A stretch of 64,000 bases of DNA, taken from assembly GCA_002483105.1 (NCBI GenBank), contig DLHG01000015.1, forward strand, positions 192,189 through 256,188, given 5' to 3'. The notes below the pieces were generated by a model. That model did not search any database, was not told where the DNA came from, and was given only the letters and a program-made list of their open reading frames with translations. This DNA is from Bacteroidetes bacterium UBA7674 (GTDB lineage: Bacteria; Bacteroidota; Bacteroidia; Chitinophagales; Chitinophagaceae). Shown piece by piece: positions 1 through 7,373 of the stretch (positions within the stretch are counted from its first letter, which is position 1; the number at the start of each line of letters is the position of its first letter). A program made the translations under genes and the position numbers.

Positions 1-1633
1 CGAGATCTTTACTTGCAGTCATCGCAGCGAAGTAGATGGTTTCGAAGATGTTCTTGTTCAGCACCTTCGCCATTTCGCTTTCGAATGGTAAACGCAGCAG
101 GATAAATGCATCCGCCAGACCTTGCACACCCAGTCCGATAGGACGGTGGCGCATGTTAGAGGTCTCAGCTTCTACTACAGGGTAGTAGTTGTTGTCTATT
201 ATCTTGTTCAGGTTCTTAGCAGCCTGGTATGTTACTTCATACAGTTTTTCGAAATCGAACTGGCCATTGATCACGAAGCGAGGCAGCGCGATTGAAGCGA
301 GGTTACAAACCGCTACTTCATCAGGACTTGTGTACTCGATGATCTCTGTGCAAAGGTTAGAGCTCTTGATAGTACCCAGGTTCTTCTGGTTGCTCTTCTG
401 GTTTGCAGCATCTTTATAGAGCAGGTAAGGGGTACCTGTTTCTATTTGTGCATCCAGTATAGCGAACCACAGTTCCTGTGCTTTAATTGTTTTGCGGGCA
501 CGTCCTTCTCTTTCGTATTGCTCATACAGCGCTACGAATTCGTCACCATACACTTCGTGCAGATTCGGTGCTTCGTTAGGGCAGAAGAGGCTCCAGTTGC
601 CATCTTCTTCCACACGCTTCATGAACAGGTCCGGCATCCATAATGCGTAGAACAAGTCACGCGCACGTGCTTCTTCCTTACCATGGTTTTTACGCAGATC
701 CAGGAAGTCGAATACATCAGCATGCCAAGGCTCCAGGTAGATAGCGAAAGCGCCTTTACGCTTGCCACCACCCTGATCTACATAGCGTGCAGTGTCGTTG
801 AACACACGCAGCATCGGAACCAGACCGTTACTGGTACCATTCGTACCTCCGATATAGCTACCCGTAGCACGAACGTTGTGGATAGACAGGCCTATACCAC
901 CTGCGCTCTGAGATATCTTAGCTGTTTGCTTCAGCGTATCGTAGATACCCTCGATGCTATCGTCCTTCATAGTAAGAAGGAAGCAAGATGACATCTGCGG
1001 CTTAGGTGTACCGGCGTTGAACAACGTAGGGGTAGCGTGCGTGAACCAACGCTCACTCATCATATTGTACGTTTCGATAGCGCTGGCGATATCTTCTTTA
1101 TGGATACCTACGGCAACACGCATGTACATGTGTTGCGGACGCTCAACGATAACACCATTGATACGCAGCAGGTAAGATTTTTCAATTGTTTTGAAACCGA
1201 AATAGTCGAAACCGAAATCGCGGTCGTAGATGATAGAGCTATCCAGCAATTCTGCGTTAGCTTCTATTATCTCCATTACGTCATCAGCCAGCATCGGCAT
1301 CAGGCGGCCCGATGCGTTGTCTACATACTGATGCAGGCGGCGCATAGTATCAGAGAATGACTTCTCTGTATTCTTATGCAGGTTGCTGATAGCAATACGG
1401 CTCGCCAGCAAAGCATAGTCCGGGTGCTTTGTCGTCAGCGATGCAGCTGTTTCAGCGGCCAGGCTATCCAGTTCTGAAGTAGTTACTCCGTCGTAGATAC
1501 CTTCGATAACCTTCTTGGCAACGTCTATTACGTTCACCAGTGGGCTGAGGCTGTAAGACAGCTTTTCTATACGAGCGGTAATTTTGTCGAACTTGATGCT
1601 CTCCTTCTTACCGTTTCTTTTTATTACATACAT
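1..1633 (-). CDS. nrdA: Ribonucleoside-diphosphate reductase, alpha (large) subunit, 3' part outside window
   Basis: Class Ia ribonucleotide reductase large subunit, which reduces NDPs to dNDPs in the cytoplasm together with NrdB. The ATG at 1633 opens an N-terminal ATP-cone (MYVIKRNGKKESIKFDKI), the allosteric activity domain. Further on the translation contains FNAGTPKPQMSSCFLL with the first redox cysteine, and KSSNLCTEII, which carries the Asn-Cys-Glu catalytic triad of the finger loop. About 544 codons are present; the family is usually near 790 residues, so the C-terminal third, including the redox-active tail cysteines, lies beyond base 1. The sequence resembles eukaryotic R1 more than E. 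coli NrdA, as is usual in Bacteroidota. It follows nrdB by 139 bases on the same strand and is probably co-transcribed. No RBS is obvious. Family identification is very secure. Confidence 0.97.
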   Translation of the reverse strand, partial: MYVIKRNGKKESIKFDKITARIEKLSYSLSPLVNVIDVAKKVIEGIYDGVTTSELDSLAAETAASLTTKHPDYALLASRIAISNLHKNTEKSFSDTMRRLHQYVDNASGRLMPMLADDVMEIIEANAELLDSSIIYDRDFGFDYFGFKTIEKSYLLRINGVIVERPQHMYMRVAVGIHKEDIASAIETYNMMSERWFTHATPTLFNAGTPKPQMSSCFLLTMKDDSIEGIYDTLKQTAKISQSAGGIGLSIHNVRATGSYIGGTNGTSNGLVPMLRVFNDTARYVDQGGGKRKGAFAIYLEPWHADVFDFLDLRKNHGKEEARARDLFYALWMPDLFMKRVEEDGNWSLFCPNEAPNLHEVYGDEFVALYEQYEREGRARKTIKAQELWFAILDAQIETGTPYLLYKDAANQKSNQKNLGTIKSSNLCTEIIEYTSPDEVAVCNLASIALPRFVINGQFDFEKLYEVTYQAAKNLNKIIDNNYYPVVEAETSNMRHRPIGLGVQGLADAFILLRLPFESEMAKVLNKNIFETIYFAAMTASKDL

Positions 1634-1716
1634 AGGTTAGTACTTATATGGGTAAATGATCGTTGTTTTTCTTGATACTCGATACTCGTTTCTTTATACT
1701 CGTTTCTCTTATTTCG

Positions 1717-1744
1717 TGAGGTTGCTTCGTTCCTCGCAATGACG
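1717..1744. repeat. Intergenic repeat of the 'cattgcgaggaacgaagc' type
   Basis: The nrdB-nrdA spacer holds, on the minus strand, gtcattgcgaggaacgaag followed by caacctcac. From memory this phrase recurs between genes in many unrelated bacterial genomes, including Bacteroidota. It is preceded (1673-1710) by three copies of a short atactcg(tttct) phrase. Only one copy of the 28-base phrase was seen in this window, so its repeat status rests on recall, not on a search. Confidence 0.5.
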
Positions 1745-1772
1745 CGAATGAGTCGCGGCGCGAGTGGGTGAA

Positions 1773-2744
1773 CTAGAAATCTTCGTCTAAAGAGAATGAT
1801 TGTGATTCTTTGTTTCCTCCGCCGAGAACACCCGACTTCTGATAGTCGCCTACGCGCTTCTCGAAGAAGTTCGTTTTTCCTTGCAGGGAAATCATCTCCA
1901 TGAAGTCAAACGGATTGGTAGCGTTGAACATCCTCGGGTAACCCAGTTCGCCCAACCACCTGTCTGCTACGAATTCGATGTATTGTTTCATCAGTTTCGC
2001 ATTCATACCTATCAGGTCAACAGGCAATGCTTCTGTGATGAATTCCTTTTCTATCTCCACAGCATCGGCAATGATAGCGAATACGGCATCCTTGCTCATT
2101 TTGTTTTCCAGCATACCGTAAAGCAGGCAAGCAAACTCGCAATGCAGACCTTCATCACGGCTGATCAGCTCATTGCTGAACGTAAGGCCCGGCATCAGGC
2201 CACGCTTCTTCAGCCAGAAGATAGAGCAGAAGCTACCACTGAAGAAGATACCTTCTACCGCAGCGAATGCTACCAGCCTTTCAGCGAACGTACCATTCTC
2301 AATCCAGCGCAGCGCCCATTCTGCTTTCTTCTTTACAGCAGGTACTGTATCAATAGCGTGGAACAGTTTATCTTTTTCCTGGTTGTCTTTTATGTAAGTG
2401 TCAATAAGAAGCGCATATGTCTCAGAGTGGATGTTCTCCATCATTATCTGGAAGCCATAGAAGCAACGCGCTTCAGGCAACTGCACTTCACTCATGAAGT
2501 TAACTGCGAGGTTCTCATTTACGATACCATCACTTGCGGCGAAGAAAGCAAGTATGTGCGATATGAAGTGACGCTCACCATCGTTGAGGTTGTTCCAATC
2601 TTTCATGTCACTACCAAGATCAATTTCCTCAGCGGTCCAGAAACTGGCTTCGTGTTTTTTATACATCTCCCAGATAGCGGGATAGTTTATTGGCAGGATA
2701 ACAAACCTGTCTTTATTTTCTCTGAGTAATAATTCATTCTCCAT
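1773..2744 (-). CDS. nrdB: Ribonucleoside-diphosphate reductase, beta (small) subunit
   Basis: Radical-generating subunit of class Ia ribonucleotide reductase, 323 residues, a normal length. Six predicted di-iron ligands can be placed: D72, E103, H106, E164, E198 and H201. Y110 in the NIHSETY segment aligns with the tyrosyl-radical residue of mouse R2 (Y177), so this is a tyrosyl-radical enzyme, not a Tyr-less variant. The C-terminus SFSLDEDF closely matches the eukaryotic R2 tail (FTLDADF) that docks on R1. The gene order is nrdB then nrdA, the reverse of E. coli. A -7 box (TAAATTTG, minus strand, 2870-2877) and a cluster of DnaA-like boxes lie upstream, so control linked to replication is plausible by analogy with E. 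coli nrdAB. Confidence 0.97.
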   Translation of the reverse strand: MENELLLRENKDRFVILPINYPAIWEMYKKHEASFWTAEEIDLGSDMKDWNNLNDGERHFISHILAFFAASDGIVNENLAVNFMSEVQLPEARCFYGFQIMMENIHSETYALLIDTYIKDNQEKDKLFHAIDTVPAVKKKAEWALRWIENGTFAERLVAFAAVEGIFFSGSFCSIFWLKKRGLMPGLTFSNELISRDEGLHCEFACLLYGMLENKMSKDAVFAIIADAVEIEKEFITEALPVDLIGMNAKLMKQYIEFVADRWLGELGYPRMFNATNPFDFMEMISLQGKTNFFEKRVGDYQKSGVLGGGNKESQSFSLDEDF

Positions 2745-2869
2745 ACACGGTGGTCTTTTTTGTTTTGGGGTCGATCAGGGTTTTAGTTGAGACAGCGAAC
2801 CTTTTAACACCCTGCCTTTCTTAACAAACGACAGGAATTAATTCAATCCCTTTAAAAACCGATGATGAA

Positions 2870-2877
2870 CAAATTTA
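2870..2877 (-). promoter_or_regulatory. Candidate -7 promoter box for nrdBA (TAAATTTG)
   Basis: The minus strand reads TAAATTTG, matching the Bacteroidota -7 consensus TAnnTTTG. Transcription would begin near 2863, leaving a leader of about 118 bases before the nrdB ATG. No good -33 TTG is seen at the expected 17-23 base spacing, which lowers confidence. The first DnaA-like box starts about 42 bases upstream. Confidence 0.4.
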
Positions 2878-2918
2878 CTTAGCCCAAAACTCCTCTGCTC
2901 ATATTAATATACACGCGA

Positions 2919-3140
2919 TGTGGAAAACTATGAAAGGCTTATCCACATTGTGTTTAAAGGGAATTGCCGGGCTTTATCTAAAGGTACCAAGGAGCGGGAA
3001 AAGACGTGTGGAAATGTGGATATGTTATTGTACAAATTGCCGTTTATTTTAGGTATGTATAAAAGAAAAGGCGATGTAATACGGCTGTATGCTATAACAG
3101 GCTTGTTTCTGCTATATTTACATATAGATAATCATCCACA
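2919..3140. promoter_or_regulatory. Cluster of five DnaA-box-like sites between nrdBA and the barrel genes
   Basis: Five 9-mers with the core TCCACA/TGTGGA fall within 222 bases: TTTTCCACA (minus, 2919-2927), the perfect consensus TTATCCACA (plus, 2939-2947), ATTTCCACA (minus, 3007-3015), ATATCCACA (minus, 3015-3023) and TCATCCACA (plus, 3132-3140). The core hexamer is expected about 0.1 times in this length by chance. The flank at 2821-2910 is AT-rich. Two readings are possible: a DnaA-controlled nrd promoter, as in E. coli, or part of a chromosomal origin. No reading frame of known type occupies 2745-3144; an open extension upstream of the 3145 ATG has no recognisable protein features. Confidence 0.65.
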
Positions 3141-3144
3141 CTAT

Positions 3145-3750
3145 ATGAAAAAAGTACTTTTATTAGGCATGATAGTCCTTGGTTGCGTAAGCGCAAGGGC
3201 ACAAAAGCTGGAATTGGGACTGAATTTGGGTGTAACACCATTTATCTATACTGATGGATCGTTCAATTCTACTGCGGTTACAGTAAAAAAACAAATGGGC
3301 TACTACGGCAGCTTAAGGATAGCATTAATGATGGCGAGCTGGCAAGTAGGCGCAGCGGTAGATAATTACCAAATGGGTGTAAGCAGTGCTACCATTGGTG
3401 CCAGTGTCAAAACAAAATACAACAATCTCACACCTTACCTGTTTCTTAATAAGATCTTCAGGCTACCAAAGAGCTATGTGTATGCAGGGATTAATGCCGG
3501 TATGAACTTTGGCGCAGCAAAGAACTCCGCGGTAGGTACGCTGGTGTTACCTGTTGCCGACTATTCAGGTTATAACGGAGGTGTACAGGCAGGCTTTACC
3601 CTGAACCTGGCAAAAGGGCTTGGTGCTAATATAGAAGCAGGTGCAAGATATATGCACATACAGTACGACAACGTAATGGGTGCCAAAGGCGCTACAACAG
3701 ATATGCTGGCCTTCCCGGTATCGCTGGGGCTGAGGTACACTTTCTTATAA
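3145..3750 (+). CDS. Small outer-membrane beta-barrel protein, paralogue 1 of 3
   Basis: Secreted protein of about 201 residues, first of three tandem paralogues. The ATG at 3145 starts a clear signal peptide (MKKVLLLGMIVLGCVSARAQ) that aligns with those of the two neighbours. The frame is open back to 2920, but that stretch is DnaA-box DNA and encodes no signal sequence, so I reject it. The mature part has alternating hydrophobic strands with glycine-rich turns (LELGLNLGVTPF, GYYGSLRIALMM, GGVQAGFTLNLAKGLG) and ends RYTFL, the aromatic C-terminus typical of outer-membrane barrels. A shared block, PYLFLNKIFRLPKSYVYAGIN, marks the family. The pattern resembles the porin-family / OmpW-like barrels common in Bacteroidota. 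Ligand and role are unknown. Confidence 0.85.
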   Translation: MKKVLLLGMIVLGCVSARAQKLELGLNLGVTPFIYTDGSFNSTAVTVKKQMGYYGSLRIALMMASWQVGAAVDNYQMGVSSATIGASVKTKYNNLTPYLFLNKIFRLPKSYVYAGINAGMNFGAAKNSAVGTLVLPVADYSGYNGGVQAGFTLNLAKGLGANIEAGARYMHIQYDNVMGAKGATTDMLAFPVSLGLRYTFL

Positions 3751-3780
3751 TGACTTTATTAACTAACTAAACCCAACTAC

Positions 3781-4395
3781 ATGAAAAAGATCATCATTAT
3801 TGCCCTTGTATTGGGCAACAGCCTTACGGTATCTGCACAGAAAATTGAATTAGGACTGAATGGAGGACTCGCCCCATACATATGGGCTGATAATACTTTT
3901 AAAAACTATGGAGGTAGTAAAAAAAACAACCCCGGTTACTATGGCAGCTTAAGAGTAAGCTTTATGATGGTGGGATGGCAAGTGGGTGCCGGTGTTGACA
4001 TATTCCAGACAGGAGTGACAGCATCTAAAACGGATTCTATTGCTACATTTAAGAATACGACAAAGTACCGCACTTTAACGCCATACCTGTTCCTCAATAA
4101 AATATTCAGGTTGCCCAAGAGTTATATATATGCTGGTATCAATGGTGGTTACAATACAGGAAATGCGGATACAAAAATTGAATGGATCGTAAATAGCACT
4201 TACAGCGCAAAGTATTCAGGCTTCGCGGGAGGAGCACAACTTGGCTTTACCTTGAACCTAGCAAAAGGCCTGGGTGCAAATGCTGAAGCAGGCGCTAAGT
4301 ATGTAAAAATGGCAAGGGCAGTAACAACCGGGCCTGCACCTTATGAAAGTCATTTGATATTCCCGGTATCATTAGGGGTGAGGTACACTTTCTAA
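3781..4395 (+). CDS. Small outer-membrane beta-barrel protein, paralogue 2 of 3
   Basis: Protein of 204 residues with a signal peptide (MKKIIIIALVLGNSLTVSAQ) and an eight-to-ten-strand barrel pattern ending VRYTF. It shares the PGYYGSLRVSFMM, LFLNKIFRLPKSYIYAGINGG and LGFTLNLAKGLGAN blocks with the genes on both sides, at roughly half identity by eye. The gap from the previous stop is 30 bases and to the next gene 21 bases, with no promoter or terminator visible, so the three are probably one transcript. The loops between strands differ most among the copies, as expected if surface-exposed parts diverge. No enzyme motif is seen. Confidence 0.87.
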   Translation: MKKIIIIALVLGNSLTVSAQKIELGLNGGLAPYIWADNTFKNYGGSKKNNPGYYGSLRVSFMMVGWQVGAGVDIFQTGVTASKTDSIATFKNTTKYRTLTPYLFLNKIFRLPKSYIYAGINGGYNTGNADTKIEWIVNSTYSAKYSGFAGGAQLGFTLNLAKGLGANAEAGAKYVKMARAVTTGPAPYESHLIFPVSLGVRYTF

Positions 4396-4416
4396 ACAAC
4401 ATTGCAAATCAACTAG

Positions 4417-5034
4417 ATGAAAAGACTTATAACTATCGCCCTCATAATGGGCGGTTGCCTCAATGTATCTGCTCAAAGAATAGAATTAGGATTGAACGGC
4501 GGTATCACGCCATACAGGTGGGCAGACTACACCTTTAAAATTCTAAACAATCACCAAAACGCAAAAGACCTGATCAAAAAGAATGCGGGGTATTACGGGA
4601 GCTTCAGGGTAGCACTGAACCTCGGTAACTGGCAATTCGGCGCTGCTATAGACAAATTCAGGGTAGGACTATCGGGGCCATTCATTGGTGTAGGTCCTGA
4701 TAAGATAATATACAATAACAATACGCCCTACCTCTTTGTCAACAAGCTCTTCAGGCTGCCCAAAAGCTATCTTTATGCAGGCCTTAACGGTGGTATAAAC
4801 TTCGTCAACACTGCATTTGTAACAGCGGGCAAAACTACGGCAACGGGAGATCACACCGGATATAATGGAGGAGTACAGGCCGGGTACACGCTTTCACTCG
4901 TAAGAGATATCAGTGCTAATGCAGAAGTCGGTGCACGTTATCTACACTTACGATATAGCATGTTCAATAATAGCAATGGTATCTCAAAACAGATGATATT
5001 TCCTGTATCACTAGGTGTGCGATACACTTTCTAG
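4417..5034 (+). CDS. Small outer-membrane beta-barrel protein, paralogue 3 of 3
   Basis: Third copy of the tandem barrel family, 205 residues, signal peptide MKRLITIALIMGGCLNVSAQ, C-terminus GVRYTF. Shared blocks are IELGLNGGITPY, AGYYGSFRVAL and LFVNKLFRLPKSYLYAGLNGG. It carries a longer polar insertion near residues 35-50 (ILNNHQNAKDLIKK) than its neighbours, probably a surface loop. A new -7 box begins three bases after the stop codon, so the following Crp/Fnr regulator is likely transcribed separately. Outer-membrane location is inferred from signal peptide and barrel pattern; the substrate is unknown. Confidence 0.87.
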   Translation: MKRLITIALIMGGCLNVSAQRIELGLNGGITPYRWADYTFKILNNHQNAKDLIKKNAGYYGSFRVALNLGNWQFGAAIDKFRVGLSGPFIGVGPDKIIYNNNTPYLFVNKLFRLPKSYLYAGLNGGINFVNTAFVTAGKTTATGDHTGYNGGVQAGYTLSLVRDISANAEVGARYLHLRYSMFNNSNGISKQMIFPVSLGVRYTF

Positions 5035-5036
5035 TT

Positions 5037-5044
5037 TATCTTTG
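5037..5044 (+). promoter_or_regulatory. Candidate -7 box TATCTTTG before the Crp/Fnr gene
   Basis: TATCTTTG fits the Bacteroidota TAnnTTTG consensus and ends 14 bases before the ATG at 5059, predicting a leader of under ten bases. A -33 element is not clear, so this is tentative. Confidence 0.4.
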
Positions 5045-5058
5045 CTGTTCCGTCTCTT

Positions 5059-5634
5059 ATGATAGAACACTTAAAGGCACATATTGCGCGATTCATAAGG
5101 CTCGATGAACAAACGTTGTCGGATATAGCGGAGTATTTCAAACCTCTTGAAGTAAAGAAGAAACAGGACTTGCTTAAGGAAGGTAAAGTCTGTACCTCTA
5201 ACTATTTCGTTGCAAAGGGTTGCCTCAGGTTATTCTTCATAGATGAAAAAGGCGTGGAACAAACCACACAATTCGCCATGGAAAACTGGTGGATATCAGA
5301 TTACACTTCTTTTACCAACCATACGCCATCAGGATTTTATCTGCAGGCTGTGGAAAGATCGGAGGTACTGGCACTGGACCACAACGCCCAGGAGGAAATG
5401 TTTGAAAAATTTCCACAGATGGAACGATACTTCAGGCTCATACATCAGCGGGTACATGCGGCTTCGCAGTTCAGGATGAAATATTTGTATTCACTCTCCA
5501 AAGCGAATTTCTATCACCTGTTCGCCGATCACTATCCTGAGTTTGTACAACGTGTTCCTCAATACCTGTTAGCGTCTTTCCTGGGTCTGACGCCGGAATA
5601 CCTGAGCGAAATAAGAGGCAAACGAATTTCTTAA
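5059..5634 (+). CDS. Crp/Fnr-family transcriptional regulator
   Basis: Cytoplasmic regulator of 191 residues. Residues 15-115 look like a cyclic-nucleotide-binding jelly roll (LKEGKVCTSNYFVAKGCLRLFF, then IDEKGVEQTTQFAMENWWISD), and the C-terminal part ends in a helix-turn-helix (PQYLLASFLGLTPEYLSEIRGKR). It lacks Fnr-type N-terminal cysteines, so no iron-sulfur sensing is expected. Proteins of this short type are common in Bacteroidota and often sit beside a single oxidative or detoxification gene. Here the AhpD-like gene follows 62 bases downstream on the same strand with its own candidate -7 box, and is the likeliest target by position. Confidence 0.88.
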   Translation: MIEHLKAHIARFIRLDEQTLSDIAEYFKPLEVKKKQDLLKEGKVCTSNYFVAKGCLRLFFIDEKGVEQTTQFAMENWWISDYTSFTNHTPSGFYLQAVERSEVLALDHNAQEEMFEKFPQMERYFRLIHQRVHAASQFRMKYLYSLSKANFYHLFADHYPEFVQRVPQYLLASFLGLTPEYLSEIRGKRIS

Positions 5635-5666
5635 ACCAGCTTAAGTAGTAGCGGAATATACCATCA

Positions 5667-5674
5667 TAGCTTTG
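5667..5674 (+). promoter_or_regulatory. Candidate -7 box TAGCTTTG before the AhpD-like gene
   Basis: TAGCTTTG matches TAnnTTTG and ends 22 bases before the ATG at 5697. The -33 element is weak. This would let the AhpD-like gene be switched independently of the Crp/Fnr gene upstream. Confidence 0.4.
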
Positions 5675-5696
5675 CGTCAACAAAAAACCAATACAA

Positions 5697-6137
5697 ATGG
5701 AACGCAGAGTAAATATTGAACAAGCACATCCTGCAGCATATAAAGCTATGCTGGGTCTCGTAGGCAGTCTGAGCAAATCGAATATCACACCCATACAGAA
5801 AGAACTGATAAAAGTAAGGGCTTCGCAGATCAACTCTTGTGCCTTCTGTATCAACATGCACACTAAAGAGGCATTGCATGCCGGAGAAACACAACAGCGT
5901 ATTTTCCTGCTGAGCGCCTGGAGAGAGACCGAGCTTTTTACAGAAGAAGAGAAAGCTATTCTCCTGCTTACAGAAGAAGTGACGATAATCAGCCAACATG
6001 GTGTATCTGACGAGACATATAAACTGGCGCAAAAGTACTTTAGTGAAGAAACGATAGCGCAGATAATTATGTCGATAGTGCTGATTAATGCGTGGAACAG
6101 GATAGCTGTGAGTACACAATTACCGATAGCGGATTAA
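5697..6137 (+). CDS. Carboxymuconolactone decarboxylase / AhpD-family protein
   Basis: Protein of 146 residues with the AhpD core motif SCAFCINMHTKEAL near residues 42-55: a CxxC redox pair plus the downstream histidine used for proton relay in peroxidase members. This points to a thiol peroxidase-like activity rather than muconolactone decarboxylation, which does not use a CxxC. The rest is helical, as expected for the all-alpha AhpD fold. The neighbouring Crp/Fnr gene is a probable regulator. The physiological substrate cannot be read from sequence. Confidence 0.9.
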   Translation: MERRVNIEQAHPAAYKAMLGLVGSLSKSNITPIQKELIKVRASQINSCAFCINMHTKEALHAGETQQRIFLLSAWRETELFTEEEKAILLLTEEVTIISQHGVSDETYKLAQKYFSEETIAQIIMSIVLINAWNRIAVSTQLPIAD

Positions 6138-6157
6138 AAGTCGTCAGACTGATGAAT

Positions 6158-6199
6158 GTTAATAGAGAAGGATGCGATTACGCATCCTTCTCTATTAAC
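6158..6199. terminator. Perfect 19-bp hairpin
   Basis: Arms gttaatagagaaggatgcg (6158-6176) and its exact reverse complement (6181-6199) are separated by the loop atta. It lies 20 bases after the AhpD-like stop. There is no long T-run on the plus side, so it may stop transcription less efficiently than its length suggests, or protect the 3' end. Confidence 0.8.
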
Positions 6200-6211
6200 A
6201 AATGTATCTGT

Positions 6212-6219
6212 TACTTTTG
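6212..6219 (+). promoter_or_regulatory. Candidate -7 box TACTTTTG before the lipase gene
   Basis: TACTTTTG matches TAnnTTTG and ends 18 bases before the chosen ATG (6238). The expected -33 position falls inside the 3' arm of the preceding hairpin, and no clear TTG is present. Confidence 0.4.
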
Positions 6220-6237
6220 TTGTACAAACTGAAGCAT

Positions 6238-7323
6238 ATGAGGGTCCTGCTAACATTCATCTTTGCCACCTGTATCACGGTGATGCATGCACAACCGCTG
6301 AAACCCGGCTTTGACAAGTATGAATATATAGAGATGCTGCGTATAGCAGAGCGCCAGGCATTTGACCCTATTGCCTGGGATACGATAAAAACCATAGAAG
6401 CGCCCAAAGAATACAAACAGGCTTACCGCTCTCCTACCATGGGCCTGGACAATATGTGGGATCTCTGGATAAAGAAAGATGTTGCGGTGATAAGTGTTCG
6501 TGGTACAACTGCCGATGCCACTAGTTGGCTGGCCAATTTCTACGCAGCCATGGTACCTGCCGCGGGTGAACTGGAGATAGAGAACGGTTACAAGTTCCAA
6601 TACAACTTATCTGATAACCCTAAGGCGGCGGTGCATGTAGGTTGGCTGGTATCTACCGCTTACCTTTCAAGGGATATACTACCCAAGATCGACTCTTGCT
6701 ACAATAAGCTGGGCATCAAGAATTTTATTATCACGGGGCATAGCCAGGGGGGTGCTATTTGTTTTCTGCTGACCTCGTACATACTGCAGTTGAAAAACGG
6801 GGGGAAGATCGCGAAGAACATACAATTCAAAACCTATTGCAGTGCAGCGCCTAAGCCAGGCAACCAATATTATGCATATAGTTACGAGCACGCTACCCGT
6901 GGGGGCTGGGGCTTTAATGTTGTGAACACGGCAGATTGGGTTCCTGAGACGCCGTTTTCTGTACAGACAGTGAATGACTTTAATACTACCAATGCTTTTA
7001 AAAACGCAAAGAAGCTGATAAAGAAACAGAGATTCCCGATGAACATAGGGATGAGGTATGTATATGGCAAACTCAGCCGCCCCTCCAAACGCGCGCAACG
7101 CAACTACCAGAAATACCTCGGCAAGATGGTGAGTAAGAGCATCACCAAGCAGTTGAAAGAATTCCAGACTCCTAAGTATTACGAAAGTAACAACTACCAG
7201 CGAGCAGGACATGGCATCATCCTAAAACCTGCAGGAGAGTATAATAAGTACTTTCCCGATGGGGATAATATCTGGATACACCACTTTATAGAGCCGTATA
7301 TGTATCTGGCGGAGAGACTATAA
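6238..7323 (+). CDS. Secreted class 3 lipase-like alpha/beta hydrolase
   Basis: Protein of 361 residues. I start at 6238 because this ATG opens a good signal peptide (MRVLLTFIFATCITVMHAQ); an in-frame ATG at 6202 would put 12 extra hydrophobic residues in front and overlap the promoter. The nucleophile elbow GHSQGG has its serine at residue 169, preceded by the strand KNFIIT, as in fungal class 3 lipases (PF01764). A C-terminal HH pair (NIWIHHFIEPY) could supply the catalytic histidine. Export to periplasm or surface is expected. No T9SS tail is seen. Substrate (triacylglycerol or other ester) is not determinable. Confidence 0.85.
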   Translation: MRVLLTFIFATCITVMHAQPLKPGFDKYEYIEMLRIAERQAFDPIAWDTIKTIEAPKEYKQAYRSPTMGLDNMWDLWIKKDVAVISVRGTTADATSWLANFYAAMVPAAGELEIENGYKFQYNLSDNPKAAVHVGWLVSTAYLSRDILPKIDSCYNKLGIKNFIITGHSQGGAICFLLTSYILQLKNGGKIAKNIQFKTYCSAAPKPGNQYYAYSYEHATRGGWGFNVVNTADWVPETPFSVQTVNDFNTTNAFKNAKKLIKKQRFPMNIGMRYVYGKLSRPSKRAQRNYQKYLGKMVSKSITKQLKEFQTPKYYESNNYQRAGHGIILKPAGEYNKYFPDGDNIWIHHFIEPYMYLAERL

Positions 7324-7329
7324 AATAAA

Positions 7330-7358
7330 AGGGACGTGTCGCACGTCCCTCTTGTTTT
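7330..7358 (+). terminator. Rho-independent terminator after the lipase gene
   Basis: Arms agggacgtg and cacgtccct flank the triloop tcg, followed by cttgttttt. It lies between convergent genes and may serve both strands. Confidence 0.85.
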
Positions 7359-7373
7359 TGCACTTGGTTCTGT

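Noticed and set aside
1881..2729. Long open frame antisense to nrdB
   Set aside because: Shadow of a conserved gene; no homology to known proteins is visible and the codon pattern is that of the opposite strand.
2920..3144. N-terminal extension of the first barrel gene
   Set aside because: The frame is open, but the segment overlaps the DnaA boxes, lacks a signal peptide and does not align with the two paralogues, which start with the signal peptide at the equivalent of 3145.
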